Positions 26,667-34,371 of a DNA stretch of 64,000 nt are shown piece after piece. Where the stretch lies: assembly GCA_029570205.1 (NCBI GenBank), contig JAKQSI010000084.1, forward strand, positions 1-64,000. The letters run 5' to 3'. This stretch comes from Candidatus Omnitrophota bacterium (lineage in GTDB: Bacteria; Hinthialibacterota; Hinthialibacteria; Hinthialibacterales; JAKPRU01). Positions within the stretch are counted from its first letter, which is position 1. Every line of letters starts with the position of its first letter. Position numbers and translations under genes: made by a program. The notes under the pieces are model-generated. The model was not told the DNA's origin, ran no database searches, and saw only the letters and a program-made list of their open reading frames with translations.

Positions 26667-28805
26667 TCAGTACAATTCCCAGTCGGAGACTGGAACGAAT
26701 ACGGATGGGGCTTCGTCGGTACCGGCGCGGAAAGCCAGGTAGTCAATCTCTATCGTGCCCGCATCTCCTGTGTTCACGAAGGTGAAGCGGAACATGGCAT
26801 TGCCTTCAGGGATATCCCCTTCCGTGTCTTCGCAGCGATTAAAGAACGCGCCGCGCGCCTGCGCATCCCGGAACTCGGCCGAGTCCTCATAGTTCGGATC
26901 GCCCGGTTGAAGGGGGAACGCGAAGGTCGGTTGCAGCGCACCATCAATATACAGCGCAGTGGCTTTTTGGCCTTCCGTTACATTCCAGGTCAGCCAATAC
27001 TCATGCCACACGGTGTTGTCGTAGGATTCGAGAAACGGGCCGGGAATGTATTGTTCCACCACACCACCTCCGTTGAGGAAGTTCAAAACATCCGGGTAGT
27101 CGCTGCTGTAATACAGACCGGCGTATGAAAGTTCATCGAAACTGAGGAGAGAACCCACATCCCTGTTGATGAGCAGGCCCAGGAGCGGCAGCTCGTCTCC
27201 GTTTTTATATCCGAAGGGAACATGGACGCCGAATTCGTCGGTGAACTCTCTGGAACGGACCCGGAAAGCGGCGACAGCCTTGGTCGCTACTCCCAAGTCG
27301 AAACTGATGGTTATCTTACGAAGACTGGGATCAGGCAGAAGATAGGGTGCATTTCGTGGATCCCCGGGGTCATACATCCGCAGCGCTTTTCCGCCGAAGT
27401 CTTCATCGTTGATGAAAGCCGGATTTTTCCATACGACACCTGACGGCAATGTCGGCTGAAAGACATACATATCGGAACCATTGTTGTGCTTCCAATTATC
27501 ATCCTCGAGGTTTTCCGGGCTGCCGAGATCGGGGTCGTAGATATAGTCCCACCCGCCTGCCGGAGGCTGCCAGGCGGTATAAAGCGGAGCAAAGCCGCGC
27601 ACGAGCGTAAGTGTATTCGTGCCGCCAGTGGCGATGGATCCAATGGAACCCGAAAATTGCGGCGACGAAGTGAGGGATTTGGGGGAGTTCGCCGAATAAG
27701 TCAAGTCCGTCGTTCCGAAGGGCACGGTGATGTTCCAGGTAATGCGACCGGAAGCAACCGTCCCACCGTTGCTGATATCTGTCGCGGTCCAACCCTCGGG
27801 GATTTCTTCCGTAACCGTGACCGCCTGACTGGAGGACGATGGGTTGAAGACGGTCAAACGAACCCCTATTGATTCACCGGGGAAGAACCTGACCTTGTCT
27901 AACGAGCGGCGGGCAACGGGTTCATTCCCTCCGCCTGCGCCCGGTGACGGATTTTCATCCGTGATACACAAACTGAACATCTCGAATTGGATAGCGCCAC
28001 TACCCGAAAAATCGCCGACGGCGACCAAAGCATTGCTATCCCCGTCGGTGCCGCCAAAAGCGTTGTTCGTTGGGGAAAGGCTGTACGCACTGTTGATCCG
28101 AACGTACGGACCATCCCCGTATTTCGCATCGACCAAAACGATACCGGGGAATGGAGAACGTGTTATGCGCAATACCAGCAGGCGGCGGTCGAGGTTGGGA
28201 GCCGGTCCACTCTCGATTCGATAGCCATCGCTGATCATGGTATTTTGGTCGATTCCGCCGTTCCCGATTGCCGTGAAAAACAGTGTCCCTTCGGTATTGT
28301 ACTCCCCGGCGAGGTAGTCGAGGCCGAAGGTTTTGCCGTCGCTCGTGTTGAAGGAGATTGCGAAGACCTGACACCGGGTACTGTCCACCGATCCCGGGAC
28401 ATCGTTTGCACGGTGACCGTACTCGATCATGCGATGGTCGCAGATCACCCAAAGTCGATCACCGACCTCATTCAGGGCGTAGGCATTGCGGAGTTCCGCG
28501 TTTTGAGCGGTTCTCAGCCCGGCATCGCCGCTTGTCTGCAGATCGTCGGTAAAGATCAACGACGGACCTGAGAGATCGACGGTCGCTGCCGACGCCGAAG
28601 GGTTCAGCGGGTGCGGCATCAACGCCCAATCGTTTGCCGTCCCTGCCAGGGTTGCCACAGTTGGGACGATCGGCAACGTATCACCGGCGAAATCCCATTG
28701 CACTTTCCCCGCCTGAACTTCCATACCCCCGAAAACCATCAGCGCCAAAGCGACCTGAAAACAAATCCGCTGTATTTCCGTCTGCTTGCCTCTGACTTTG
28801 TTCAT
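26667..28805 (-). CDS. Large exported surface protein with C-terminal SDWELY
   Basis: A 712-residue exported protein. ATG at 28803-28805 lies eight nt after AGGAGG, and a signal sequence follows (IQRICFQVALALMVFGGMEVQAG). A first beta-sandwich region comes next (FSLCITDEN near residue 290), then an Ig- or DUF11-like repeat (FFPGESIGVRLTVFNPSSSSQAVTVTEEIPEGWT) and a C-terminal concanavalin/LamG-like region (VWHEYWLTWNVTEGQKATALYIDGALQP). The protein ends VPVSDWELY, similar to the end of the 267-aa secreted protein. The function is probably carbohydrate or surface binding, and no catalytic motif is evident. Confidence 0.6.
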   Translation of the reverse strand: MNKVRGKQTEIQRICFQVALALMVFGGMEVQAGKVQWDFAGDTLPIVPTVATLAGTANDWALMPHPLNPSASAATVDLSGPSLIFTDDLQTSGDAGLRTAQNAELRNAYALNEVGDRLWVICDHRMIEYGHRANDVPGSVDSTRCQVFAISFNTSDGKTFGLDYLAGEYNTEGTLFFTAIGNGGIDQNTMISDGYRIESGPAPNLDRRLLVLRITRSPFPGIVLVDAKYGDGPYVRINSAYSLSPTNNAFGGTDGDSNALVAVGDFSGSGAIQFEMFSLCITDENPSPGAGGGNEPVARRSLDKVRFFPGESIGVRLTVFNPSSSSQAVTVTEEIPEGWTATDISNGGTVASGRITWNITVPFGTTDLTYSANSPKSLTSSPQFSGSIGSIATGGTNTLTLVRGFAPLYTAWQPPAGGWDYIYDPDLGSPENLEDDNWKHNNGSDMYVFQPTLPSGVVWKNPAFINDEDFGGKALRMYDPGDPRNAPYLLPDPSLRKITISFDLGVATKAVAAFRVRSREFTDEFGVHVPFGYKNGDELPLLGLLINRDVGSLLSFDELSYAGLYYSSDYPDVLNFLNGGGVVEQYIPGPFLESYDNTVWHEYWLTWNVTEGQKATALYIDGALQPTFAFPLQPGDPNYEDSAEFRDAQARGAFFNRCEDTEGDIPEGNAMFRFTFVNTGDAGTIEIDYLAFRAGTDEAPSVFVPVSDWELY

Positions 28806-29244
28806 GTCGAATCCTCCTGGCTTGTTGTTTTTCACTCAGTTGACTAGAGCGCCATCAGTTAAGGGGACCGTGATGAATGCCTATTGGAACCAGACCGTTT
28901 GGCTTTCCGGCGAATCGACACACTTTGACCGGGTTCGCCACAGACCCTCAAAAGGGTTTCCCCGTGCCTGCCCACCTGTCACACAGGCGTATTCGCATCG
29001 TCCCGAACGTGTGTTTCATAACTCGCCGGATTACTTCGGGTTTTTTATTTTATATGACTTATTATGTGTTCTCGCCCGATTGGTTTGTCAAGAGTGGCCG
29101 AACCAGGTTTTTAATCCGAGTCCTGTCCGCTAAGCGCACTTTCACTTATATTATCGAAAGGAGAGCGAGTTCTTCGGATCGCACCAGTATCTTGACTGTG
29201 TTTATTCAGGCCGGTGAATTGTCAGACGATACGGTTACGCAACC
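28806..29244. other. Intergenic stretch with several hairpins upstream of the exported-protein gene
   Basis: No gene is supported in these 439 nt. Hairpins are seen at 28909-28939 (GGCGAA/TTCGCC), 28944-28957 (ACCCT-CAAA-AGGGT) and 28966-28988 (GCCTG/CAGGC), all in what would be the minus-strand leader of the 712-aa protein gene. A TTGACA on the minus strand near 29081-29086 has a CATAAT 19 nt later, a possible promoter. An AT-rich tract (29041-29060) follows. Confidence 0.45.
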
Positions 29245-29868
29245 CTAATGCTGGGGACGTTCCGCTTCACGGATCATCACATAGATGGCCTCTTCCACCA
29301 AGGGCATTTTCGGAGCCAGCTCGTACTCCAGAAGATCCGAGAGTTCAAGAAATCGTTGTTCCTGAAGGTGCCGTGTTGCATCCTCCAGGAGCTGAAGAAC
29401 CTGCAAATGAATCTCCGAGGCGGATTGCTGCCCGACAGCAATTCGGTCATGGTCAACCCCCAAAATGGCTGATGCGCCATTCAGGCCATGATACAGCTGA
29501 GACCAGGCATACATCAGCTGCTGGAGACGGTTGAAGGCTTGTTCCTCCTGCCGGGACTGAAGAAAACTGGAGATATCGACCAGCTCTTTTTGGATCGGAG
29601 ACATGTATTTGGCAATGTCATAAAGGACCTTGATGGCCAGTCGGCGCGGCTCCTCGCTGATCAGACGAAGGGAGTTGATTTCCCGGATGTGCTGTTCCGC
29701 GAACGGATCGTTCTGCCAATCCCCCTGGGGGACCTCATCCACATAGACTTCACACACGACGCGGTTCCGGCCTTTCAGATCGTCGGATACACGGTTGATA
29801 ACATCGCGAATCGTGGCTTCGCTGTCTTCTATAACAGCGAGGGGTTGGTTATCAAGAAAAAGATCCAT
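29245..29868 (-). CDS. Helical protein of unknown function, paired with GntR regulator
   Basis: A 207-residue soluble protein, not recognised. The first 60 residues (MDLFLDNQPLAVIEDSEATIRDVINRV...VCEVYVDEVP) look like a small alpha/beta domain. The rest is predicted mainly helical with repeated Glu/Leu/Gln, ending LLEYELAPKMPLVEEAIYVMI. The LLEYEL segment resembles helical accessory proteins seen near flagellar genes, but this is weak. ATG at 29866-29868 follows GGAG at nine nt, and the frame upstream to 29976 is not used. It is 61 nt downstream of the GntR gene and likely in one operon with it. Confidence 0.6.
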   Translation of the reverse strand: MDLFLDNQPLAVIEDSEATIRDVINRVSDDLKGRNRVVCEVYVDEVPQGDWQNDPFAEQHIREINSLRLISEEPRRLAIKVLYDIAKYMSPIQKELVDISSFLQSRQEEQAFNRLQQLMYAWSQLYHGLNGASAILGVDHDRIAVGQQSASEIHLQVLQLLEDATRHLQEQRFLELSDLLEYELAPKMPLVEEAIYVMIREAERPQH

Positions 29869-29929
29869 GGCGATTTCTCCAATCCGGAGGGGAGGATACC
29901 TGTTTGAAATTGCACGGGTTACTGGTCCG

Positions 29930-30706
29930 TTATGCATGAAAGTTCTGAATGGTGATTCGATACTCGTCGCTTCCATTCAGAATCCGGATGAAAGCGGCCA
30001 CCCGGTCTCCGGTAGTGTAAACGATCCGATCCATCAACAGAACTGTTTGTCCGACTTTTTTTCGAAGTAATTTGGCCTCATGCTGCTCCAGGGTGGTGGT
30101 GGCAAACGAGTCTGCCGTGCGGGCGATGGGCACACCATACCGGTGAAGCAACAATTCAAAGAAGGAGTTCACGCGCAAATCCTCCAAAGCCAGCCCCGGA
30201 CAGAGGTCCGCCGAGACATAAGAGGTCTCCAGGAGAACCGGAGTCCCTTGCACCAGTCGAAGACGCGCCGTTTTGAATACCTGCCCGGCTTTCTCAGAGG
30301 AAAACAGCTGGGCGATATCGGATGGCGGTGTCACCATCATTTTCTGGACGACTTCCGTGGTCCATTCGAGGCCGTAATCCAGAACCCGTTCTGTAAGAAG
30401 GGTCCGCAGCACAATTTCGTCCATTTGCGCGGCCCGCTGCACAAAGGTTCCTTTCCCCGCAATCTTGATAATCATCCCCTGCCGCGCCAACTCCTGCATC
30501 GCGGCCCGCACAACCGCGCGGCTCACGGAATGCTGCCGACACAACTCTTCCTCCGTGGGGAGCTTGTCGCCTTCACGGATCTCGCCGGAGCTGATCGCGA
30601 GACTGAGACTCTCCACCAGTTGGAGGTAATACTTTCTGGGGCTGGATCGATCGATCAGGCGCACGGAGATGCTCTCTGTCCTTCCAGGTTCCGACCCGAA
30701 TATCAT
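29930..30706 (-). CDS. GntR-family transcriptional regulator with UTRA domain
   Basis: A 258-residue DNA-binding regulator. The N-terminal winged helix has the GntR layout (KLPTEEELCRQHSVSRAVVRAAMQELARQGMIIKIAGKGTFV), and the C-terminal half fits the UTRA ligand-binding fold of the HutC/FarR group (FKTARLRLVQGTPVLLETSYVSADLCPGL...FATTTLEQHEAKLL). The ligand is usually a small metabolite such as an amino sugar or histidine derivative. ATG 30706 lacks a clear ribosome-binding site; GTG at 30664 (after GAGAG) is an alternative. Its target genes are not evident, but it may control its downstream partner. Confidence 0.87.
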   Translation of the reverse strand: MIFGSEPGRTESISVRLIDRSSPRKYYLQLVESLSLAISSGEIREGDKLPTEEELCRQHSVSRAVVRAAMQELARQGMIIKIAGKGTFVQRAAQMDEIVLRTLLTERVLDYGLEWTTEVVQKMMVTPPSDIAQLFSSEKAGQVFKTARLRLVQGTPVLLETSYVSADLCPGLALEDLRVNSFFELLLHRYGVPIARTADSFATTTLEQHEAKLLRKKVGQTVLLMDRIVYTTGDRVAAFIRILNGSDEYRITIQNFHA

Positions 30707-30960
30707 CGGGGATAATTAAGCCCCCCGCGCGAATAAAGTCGGTTCGTTTCGCTGCACAGTTGAGTCATACAAGACATCACGGAATAGCAACTTAGTATAA
30801 GCAGGTATCCCCTCTCCCGTCAACGCGCAGCCCCGTCGGATTTTAGTATCCTATACGCATACAATCCGGTCGGTATTCCAATCCACCGGCTTTGACTATT
30901 GGCCATTCCCAAGGTACGCTCCTATGCGTGGCGCAGAACCCGCACCAGACTTTGGAGGAT

Positions 30961-31314
30961 ATGGTGGTTCGCAGATTCATCTTGCCTGTAGCGGCGATGG
31001 TTCTTCTCGCATTCGGAGGTTGTCTGAAAACCGTGGCGCTCCTCGAATCGGATCCCCCCGGAGCCGAGGTCTATTACGATACCCGCCTGCTGCCGGAAAA
31101 AACCCCGACAACCATCGACGTGGAATGGTACGGCCAACACACGGTCACATTCGTTCGGGAAGGCCACCCACCCAGTAAATATGTGATCGACATTAAATCT
31201 CCCAAACATTTATGGGTTCCGCTCGATTTCTTTGTGACCATTCTTCCGTTTACCGTAACGGATCAACACGAATTCCATTTCGATTTGAATGAAACCCAGG
31301 CAAAGGGGGAATAG
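30961..31314 (+). CDS. PEGA-domain lipoprotein
   Basis: A 117-residue envelope lipoprotein. The N-terminus MVVRRFILPVAAMVLLAFGGC carries a lipobox (AFGGC). A PEGA domain follows (LESDPPGAEVYYDTRLLPEKTPTTIDVEWYGQHTVTFVREGH), a small beta fold common in surface proteins. ATG 30961 was chosen because GGAGG stands directly before it; the frame is open to 30892. It is four nt upstream of a membrane coiled-coil protein gene on the same strand, suggesting a joint envelope role. Confidence 0.75.
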   Translation: MVVRRFILPVAAMVLLAFGGCLKTVALLESDPPGAEVYYDTRLLPEKTPTTIDVEWYGQHTVTFVREGHPPSKYVIDIKSPKHLWVPLDFFVTILPFTVTDQHEFHFDLNETQAKGE

Positions 31315-31317
31315 AAG

Positions 31318-31695
31318 GTGGCTCGCCCACGTTCCCGCTCCCAGGACAGAGATATTCCGGCACCGTCATCCGGCAAGTGGATAGTCCTTTTCGGGGGATT
31401 GACCATCCTGGCATTGATGATTGTCGGCTGGGTACTGGTTAACGGCGGTTTTGTGTTACCGGGCAAGGGAGTTTTCGGAAACCTTCTGTCCAGTGAAGCA
31501 GGCGAGAAAGTGACCGTGGATGACTTCAAGGCCACCATCGAACAGTACGAAAAGCGCATTCAGGACCTTCAGGAAACCCATCAGAAAGAGATTTCGGCGA
31601 TCAAAGAGCAATACCAGCAGCAGATCGACGAACTGAACATGCAGATCAAAATTCTCCAGGACGAGAACGACCGTCTGCGCGAACCCGAGAAATAA
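31318..31695 (+). CDS. Membrane-anchored coiled-coil protein
   Basis: A 125-residue protein that starts at GTG 31318. A short basic N-terminus is followed by one transmembrane helix (WIVLFGGLTILALMIVGWVLV). From about residue 65 to the end it is a coiled coil (DDFKATIEQYEKRIQDLQETH...LNMQIKILQDENDRL). This layout suggests a bitopic inner-membrane protein with a periplasmic or cytoplasmic coiled-coil domain. The function is unknown; coupling to the PEGA lipoprotein suggests envelope work. Confidence 0.65.
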   Translation: MARPRSRSQDRDIPAPSSGKWIVLFGGLTILALMIVGWVLVNGGFVLPGKGVFGNLLSSEAGEKVTVDDFKATIEQYEKRIQDLQETHQKEISAIKEQYQQQIDELNMQIKILQDENDRLREPEK

Positions 31696-31706
31696 CACCG
31701 CCGGTT

Positions 31707-33059
31707 TTATTTTCCCACCTTTTTTATTTTCAAATCGATATTCTGTGCATTCGGACCGAGTTGCATTCTCGGCTCATGTGGGCTGTACACGGAAATGGAG
31801 CCGACCAGATCCCGGACACCAAAACTGCTCTCGTCCTCCAAGGCCCACAGAACCGGACGATAGACATCGTCGTAGACCGAGCAATCGACAAACTCCACAC
31901 CGCCGTATTTCTGAGTGATCTCGCTTTGTCGCAGATGGATGAGGATCGGCACACGCGGACCGCCATCATCGCTGTGTCGCGAAACCCAGCCGTTTTTCCA
32001 CTTGCAATTGACAAAACGGACCCGGACATTCTCGGCAGACTTGTCGAATACTTTCGCTCCTTCTTTGCCGGTGTTCTCCGCCGTGCAGTTGATGAACTCA
32101 ACCGTCCCCTTCGGCCCATCATCTTTCACCGCACCGACCGCCATCCCCGCCCAACCCATTCGGTCATAGTCCTCAAACGCATCGAGGGGAAGCCCGGCCG
32201 AATGCCCCATGCGGGAAAGGCAGTTCTCGAACCGAACGGAAACCGGTTCGCTCCCGCTCGTGAGCGGTTTAAGATAGACGAGCATGGCATGGCCCTCGTT
32301 GTTCTCCATAATGCAATTCCGAATGACACAGTTCACCAGCCTTTCATCCTCGCTGTCCGGTTCCAGGTCGATTCCCGCTCCGGGAGCCGTGCCGGATGTA
32401 TCGGACAGGATACAATTTTCGATCAGCAGGTTCTGGGCGCTGGTCACACTGATTCCCTGACGATGATTATCATGGCAAACACAGTTTCGAATCACAACAT
32501 CTTCGGACCAGCGGTTCTGTCCGCTTGATCCGACATAAATCCCGTCCCCGCCGCTGCTTTCCATTCGCAATCCTTCTACCAGCACCCGTTTGCATCCCAT
32601 GAATCGAAGCGTCATTCGCCATTCGGCTTTCTGGTAGGCTTCGCTCTGGTAGTCCTTCTTGTGCATCCGCAGAGTTGCGCCGTATCCTCGGATTGTGATA
32701 TCGGTCTCATCGATGGCGCTGAACAGGGAATCCCCGCCGCCTTTGAACTCGCCTTTCTTTGCAAGAACCAGAACTCCCGGCTCGAAAACAATCTCCAGTT
32801 TGCTTCGGAGTTTGATCGGACGCACAATCCACGGGTCGCCCATATAAGGAATTACCAGTTTCGGTACGCCGGAGTCGATGGCCGCCTGAAGGAATTCGGT
32901 GGAATCTTCCTTGTCGAATCCCCACCAGGCAGCGTTCGCCGTAGTCCGCGTACCGGCAAGGACTTCCTGGACCGCTTGCTCGTCTTTCGGAATCGACTGC
33001 TCGGCGGGTGCGCATAATCCGCAGAAAACAACGGCCATAATCAAAAAGTACCGTGTCAT
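31707..33059 (-). CDS. Secreted right-handed beta-helix protein
   Basis: A 450-residue exported protein. The signal peptide is MTRYFLIMAVVFCGLCAPAEQ, after ATG 33057-33059 with GGAG at eight nt. The body has the repeating pattern of pectate-lyase-like parallel beta helices (VLVEGLRMESSGGDGIYVG, VVIRNCVCHDNHRQGISV, LLIENCILSDTSG, CVIRNCIMENNEGHAM). This fold is used by polysaccharide lyases, epimerases and hydrolases, but the catalytic residues cannot be assigned. It is convergent with the PEGA gene pair. Confidence 0.75.
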   Translation of the reverse strand: MTRYFLIMAVVFCGLCAPAEQSIPKDEQAVQEVLAGTRTTANAAWWGFDKEDSTEFLQAAIDSGVPKLVIPYMGDPWIVRPIKLRSKLEIVFEPGVLVLAKKGEFKGGGDSLFSAIDETDITIRGYGATLRMHKKDYQSEAYQKAEWRMTLRFMGCKRVLVEGLRMESSGGDGIYVGSSGQNRWSEDVVIRNCVCHDNHRQGISVTSAQNLLIENCILSDTSGTAPGAGIDLEPDSEDERLVNCVIRNCIMENNEGHAMLVYLKPLTSGSEPVSVRFENCLSRMGHSAGLPLDAFEDYDRMGWAGMAVGAVKDDGPKGTVEFINCTAENTGKEGAKVFDKSAENVRVRFVNCKWKNGWVSRHSDDGGPRVPILIHLRQSEITQKYGGVEFVDCSVYDDVYRPVLWALEDESSFGVRDLVGSISVYSPHEPRMQLGPNAQNIDLKIKKVGK

Positions 33060-33176
33060 CGTATCAACTCCAAAATCTTTCAATGTCGGTTCTATCAATC
33101 TTTTATCATAGGGGATCAATTCCATTGTTCCATGGAGGATGACACCGGCGGGGCCGATGATCTGACAAAGCCATGA

Positions 33177-33293
33177 AATCCTTTTCCCGAAGATCGGGGG
33201 AGGCCAAGTGGGGGTTAACTCGAAACCCGGCCAAAATCCTGCCTTCTCGAATCAACCCCCCTTGTATTCCCCCCGATCTTCGGGAGAAGGATT
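33177..33293. repeat. Inverted pair of ~47-nt palindromic repeats
   Basis: The copy at 33177-33223 and the opposite-strand copy at 33247-33293 share the core TTTTCCCGAAGATCGGGGG and the flank GGGGGTTAACTCGA, and together form a large inverted repeat with a 23-nt centre. A third copy of the same family sits inside hypF at 34977-35027. The repeats lie in the 506-nt gap between the beta-helix gene and the pseudopilin gene. The remainder of that gap shows only small hairpins (CACCC/GGGTG near 33446 and CCGGT/ACCGG near 33460). Confidence 0.8.
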
Positions 33294-33565
33294 CAACCGG
33301 CATCTGACTTTCGCCGGTTCTGTCGGATTGGTGAATTCTTATTACAAATGTGAGAGTGCCACCATGTTGGAAGGTTCAAACTGACCACTGACATTCCGAT
33401 TGTTGCTTTTCTTTTTTATAGTATGATAAGAGTGCTTGGTTCCACCCGACTGGGTGTCCGGTTTGATACCGGGGAATTCGATCGCGTTTCATATTCAACA
33501 TCGTCTTAACGGCCAGGAATCAGAAGGATGGAATCGGGCAGATTTTGCATGTCTGAGGTCAACCT

Positions 33566-34144
33566 ATGGCAAAACACCGGGCTTTCACATTGATCGAACT
33601 TCTCATCGTTGTTGCGATTATCGGTATCCTCGCAGCGATCGCCGTACCCAATTTTTTGAATGCCCAGATGAGAGCGCGGCTGGCGCGGACGGAGGCGGAT
33701 ATGCTGGCGTTTGAGAGAGCCTATGATATGTATCGTCTGGATTGGAATGTCTATCCGCCGCATGTCGGGGGGCATCCGGTCTGGCAGAATCGGTTCGTCA
33801 CCACCCCTGTTGCTTATATTGCCTCGGTTCCGCAAGATATTTTCCAGGTGGGTATGGCAAAAACCCAGCCGGATGTTCTCAGCTATACGCACGGGGAGTT
33901 TCACGTCGATCCGTGCCCAGGCAGCCGTCTGGAAGAAGATCCGGCATTATTTGCGCGGGTCCGAAATTGCACAACGAAAGAGTGGCGCGATCCGAATTAC
34001 AGCTCATCGACTGTTGGTTATTTCTGGAGTCCCGGACCGAATATGATCCATGATTCCGGGCAGGCCAAGAGCAAAGGGAAGATTTACAACATCACGAACG
34101 GCGTGAAAAGCGACGGCGACCTGGTTCGTGTTGTCGGCCCGTAA
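33566..34144 (+). CDS. Type IV pilin-like / pseudopilin
   Basis: The 192-residue protein has a short prepilin leader (MAKHRA) and the class III signal FTLIELLIVVAIIGILAAIAVPNFLNAQMRARLARTEADMLAF, followed by the C-terminal domain with YFWSPGPNMIHD. The sequence resembles the pseudopilin at 21946 in the N-terminus and in overall plan. GAGG lies eight nt before the ATG. The gene is a single unit. Both may be processed by a PilD-type peptidase not seen here. Confidence 0.85.
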   Translation: MAKHRAFTLIELLIVVAIIGILAAIAVPNFLNAQMRARLARTEADMLAFERAYDMYRLDWNVYPPHVGGHPVWQNRFVTTPVAYIASVPQDIFQVGMAKTQPDVLSYTHGEFHVDPCPGSRLEEDPALFARVRNCTTKEWRDPNYSSSTVGYFWSPGPNMIHDSGQAKSKGKIYNITNGVKSDGDLVRVVGP

Positions 34145-34371
34145 TCCCGACTGACCGACCGGGAAGAGGGCGAGGAACTAAGAATTAAACATTGAAGAAA
34201 GAAGAGAGGGAGAAGGAAAGACTCTCACACCAACCTCTAGCGGGGGCTTTTCAATGTTGCTCCCGGAAGGAGAGAGGACAACATGCGCAAACAGCCACGT
34301 GCCCCTATACTGAAAAGTCTCCCAACCCCCAACTGGAAACCGGAAATCCCGGTCGGGGTATGCTTAAACTC

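Noticed and set aside
28890-29010. Cyclic-di-GMP-I riboswitch.
   Set aside because: Only fragments resemble the consensus; the GACGCAAAGCC core is missing. Kept only as a low-interest finding.
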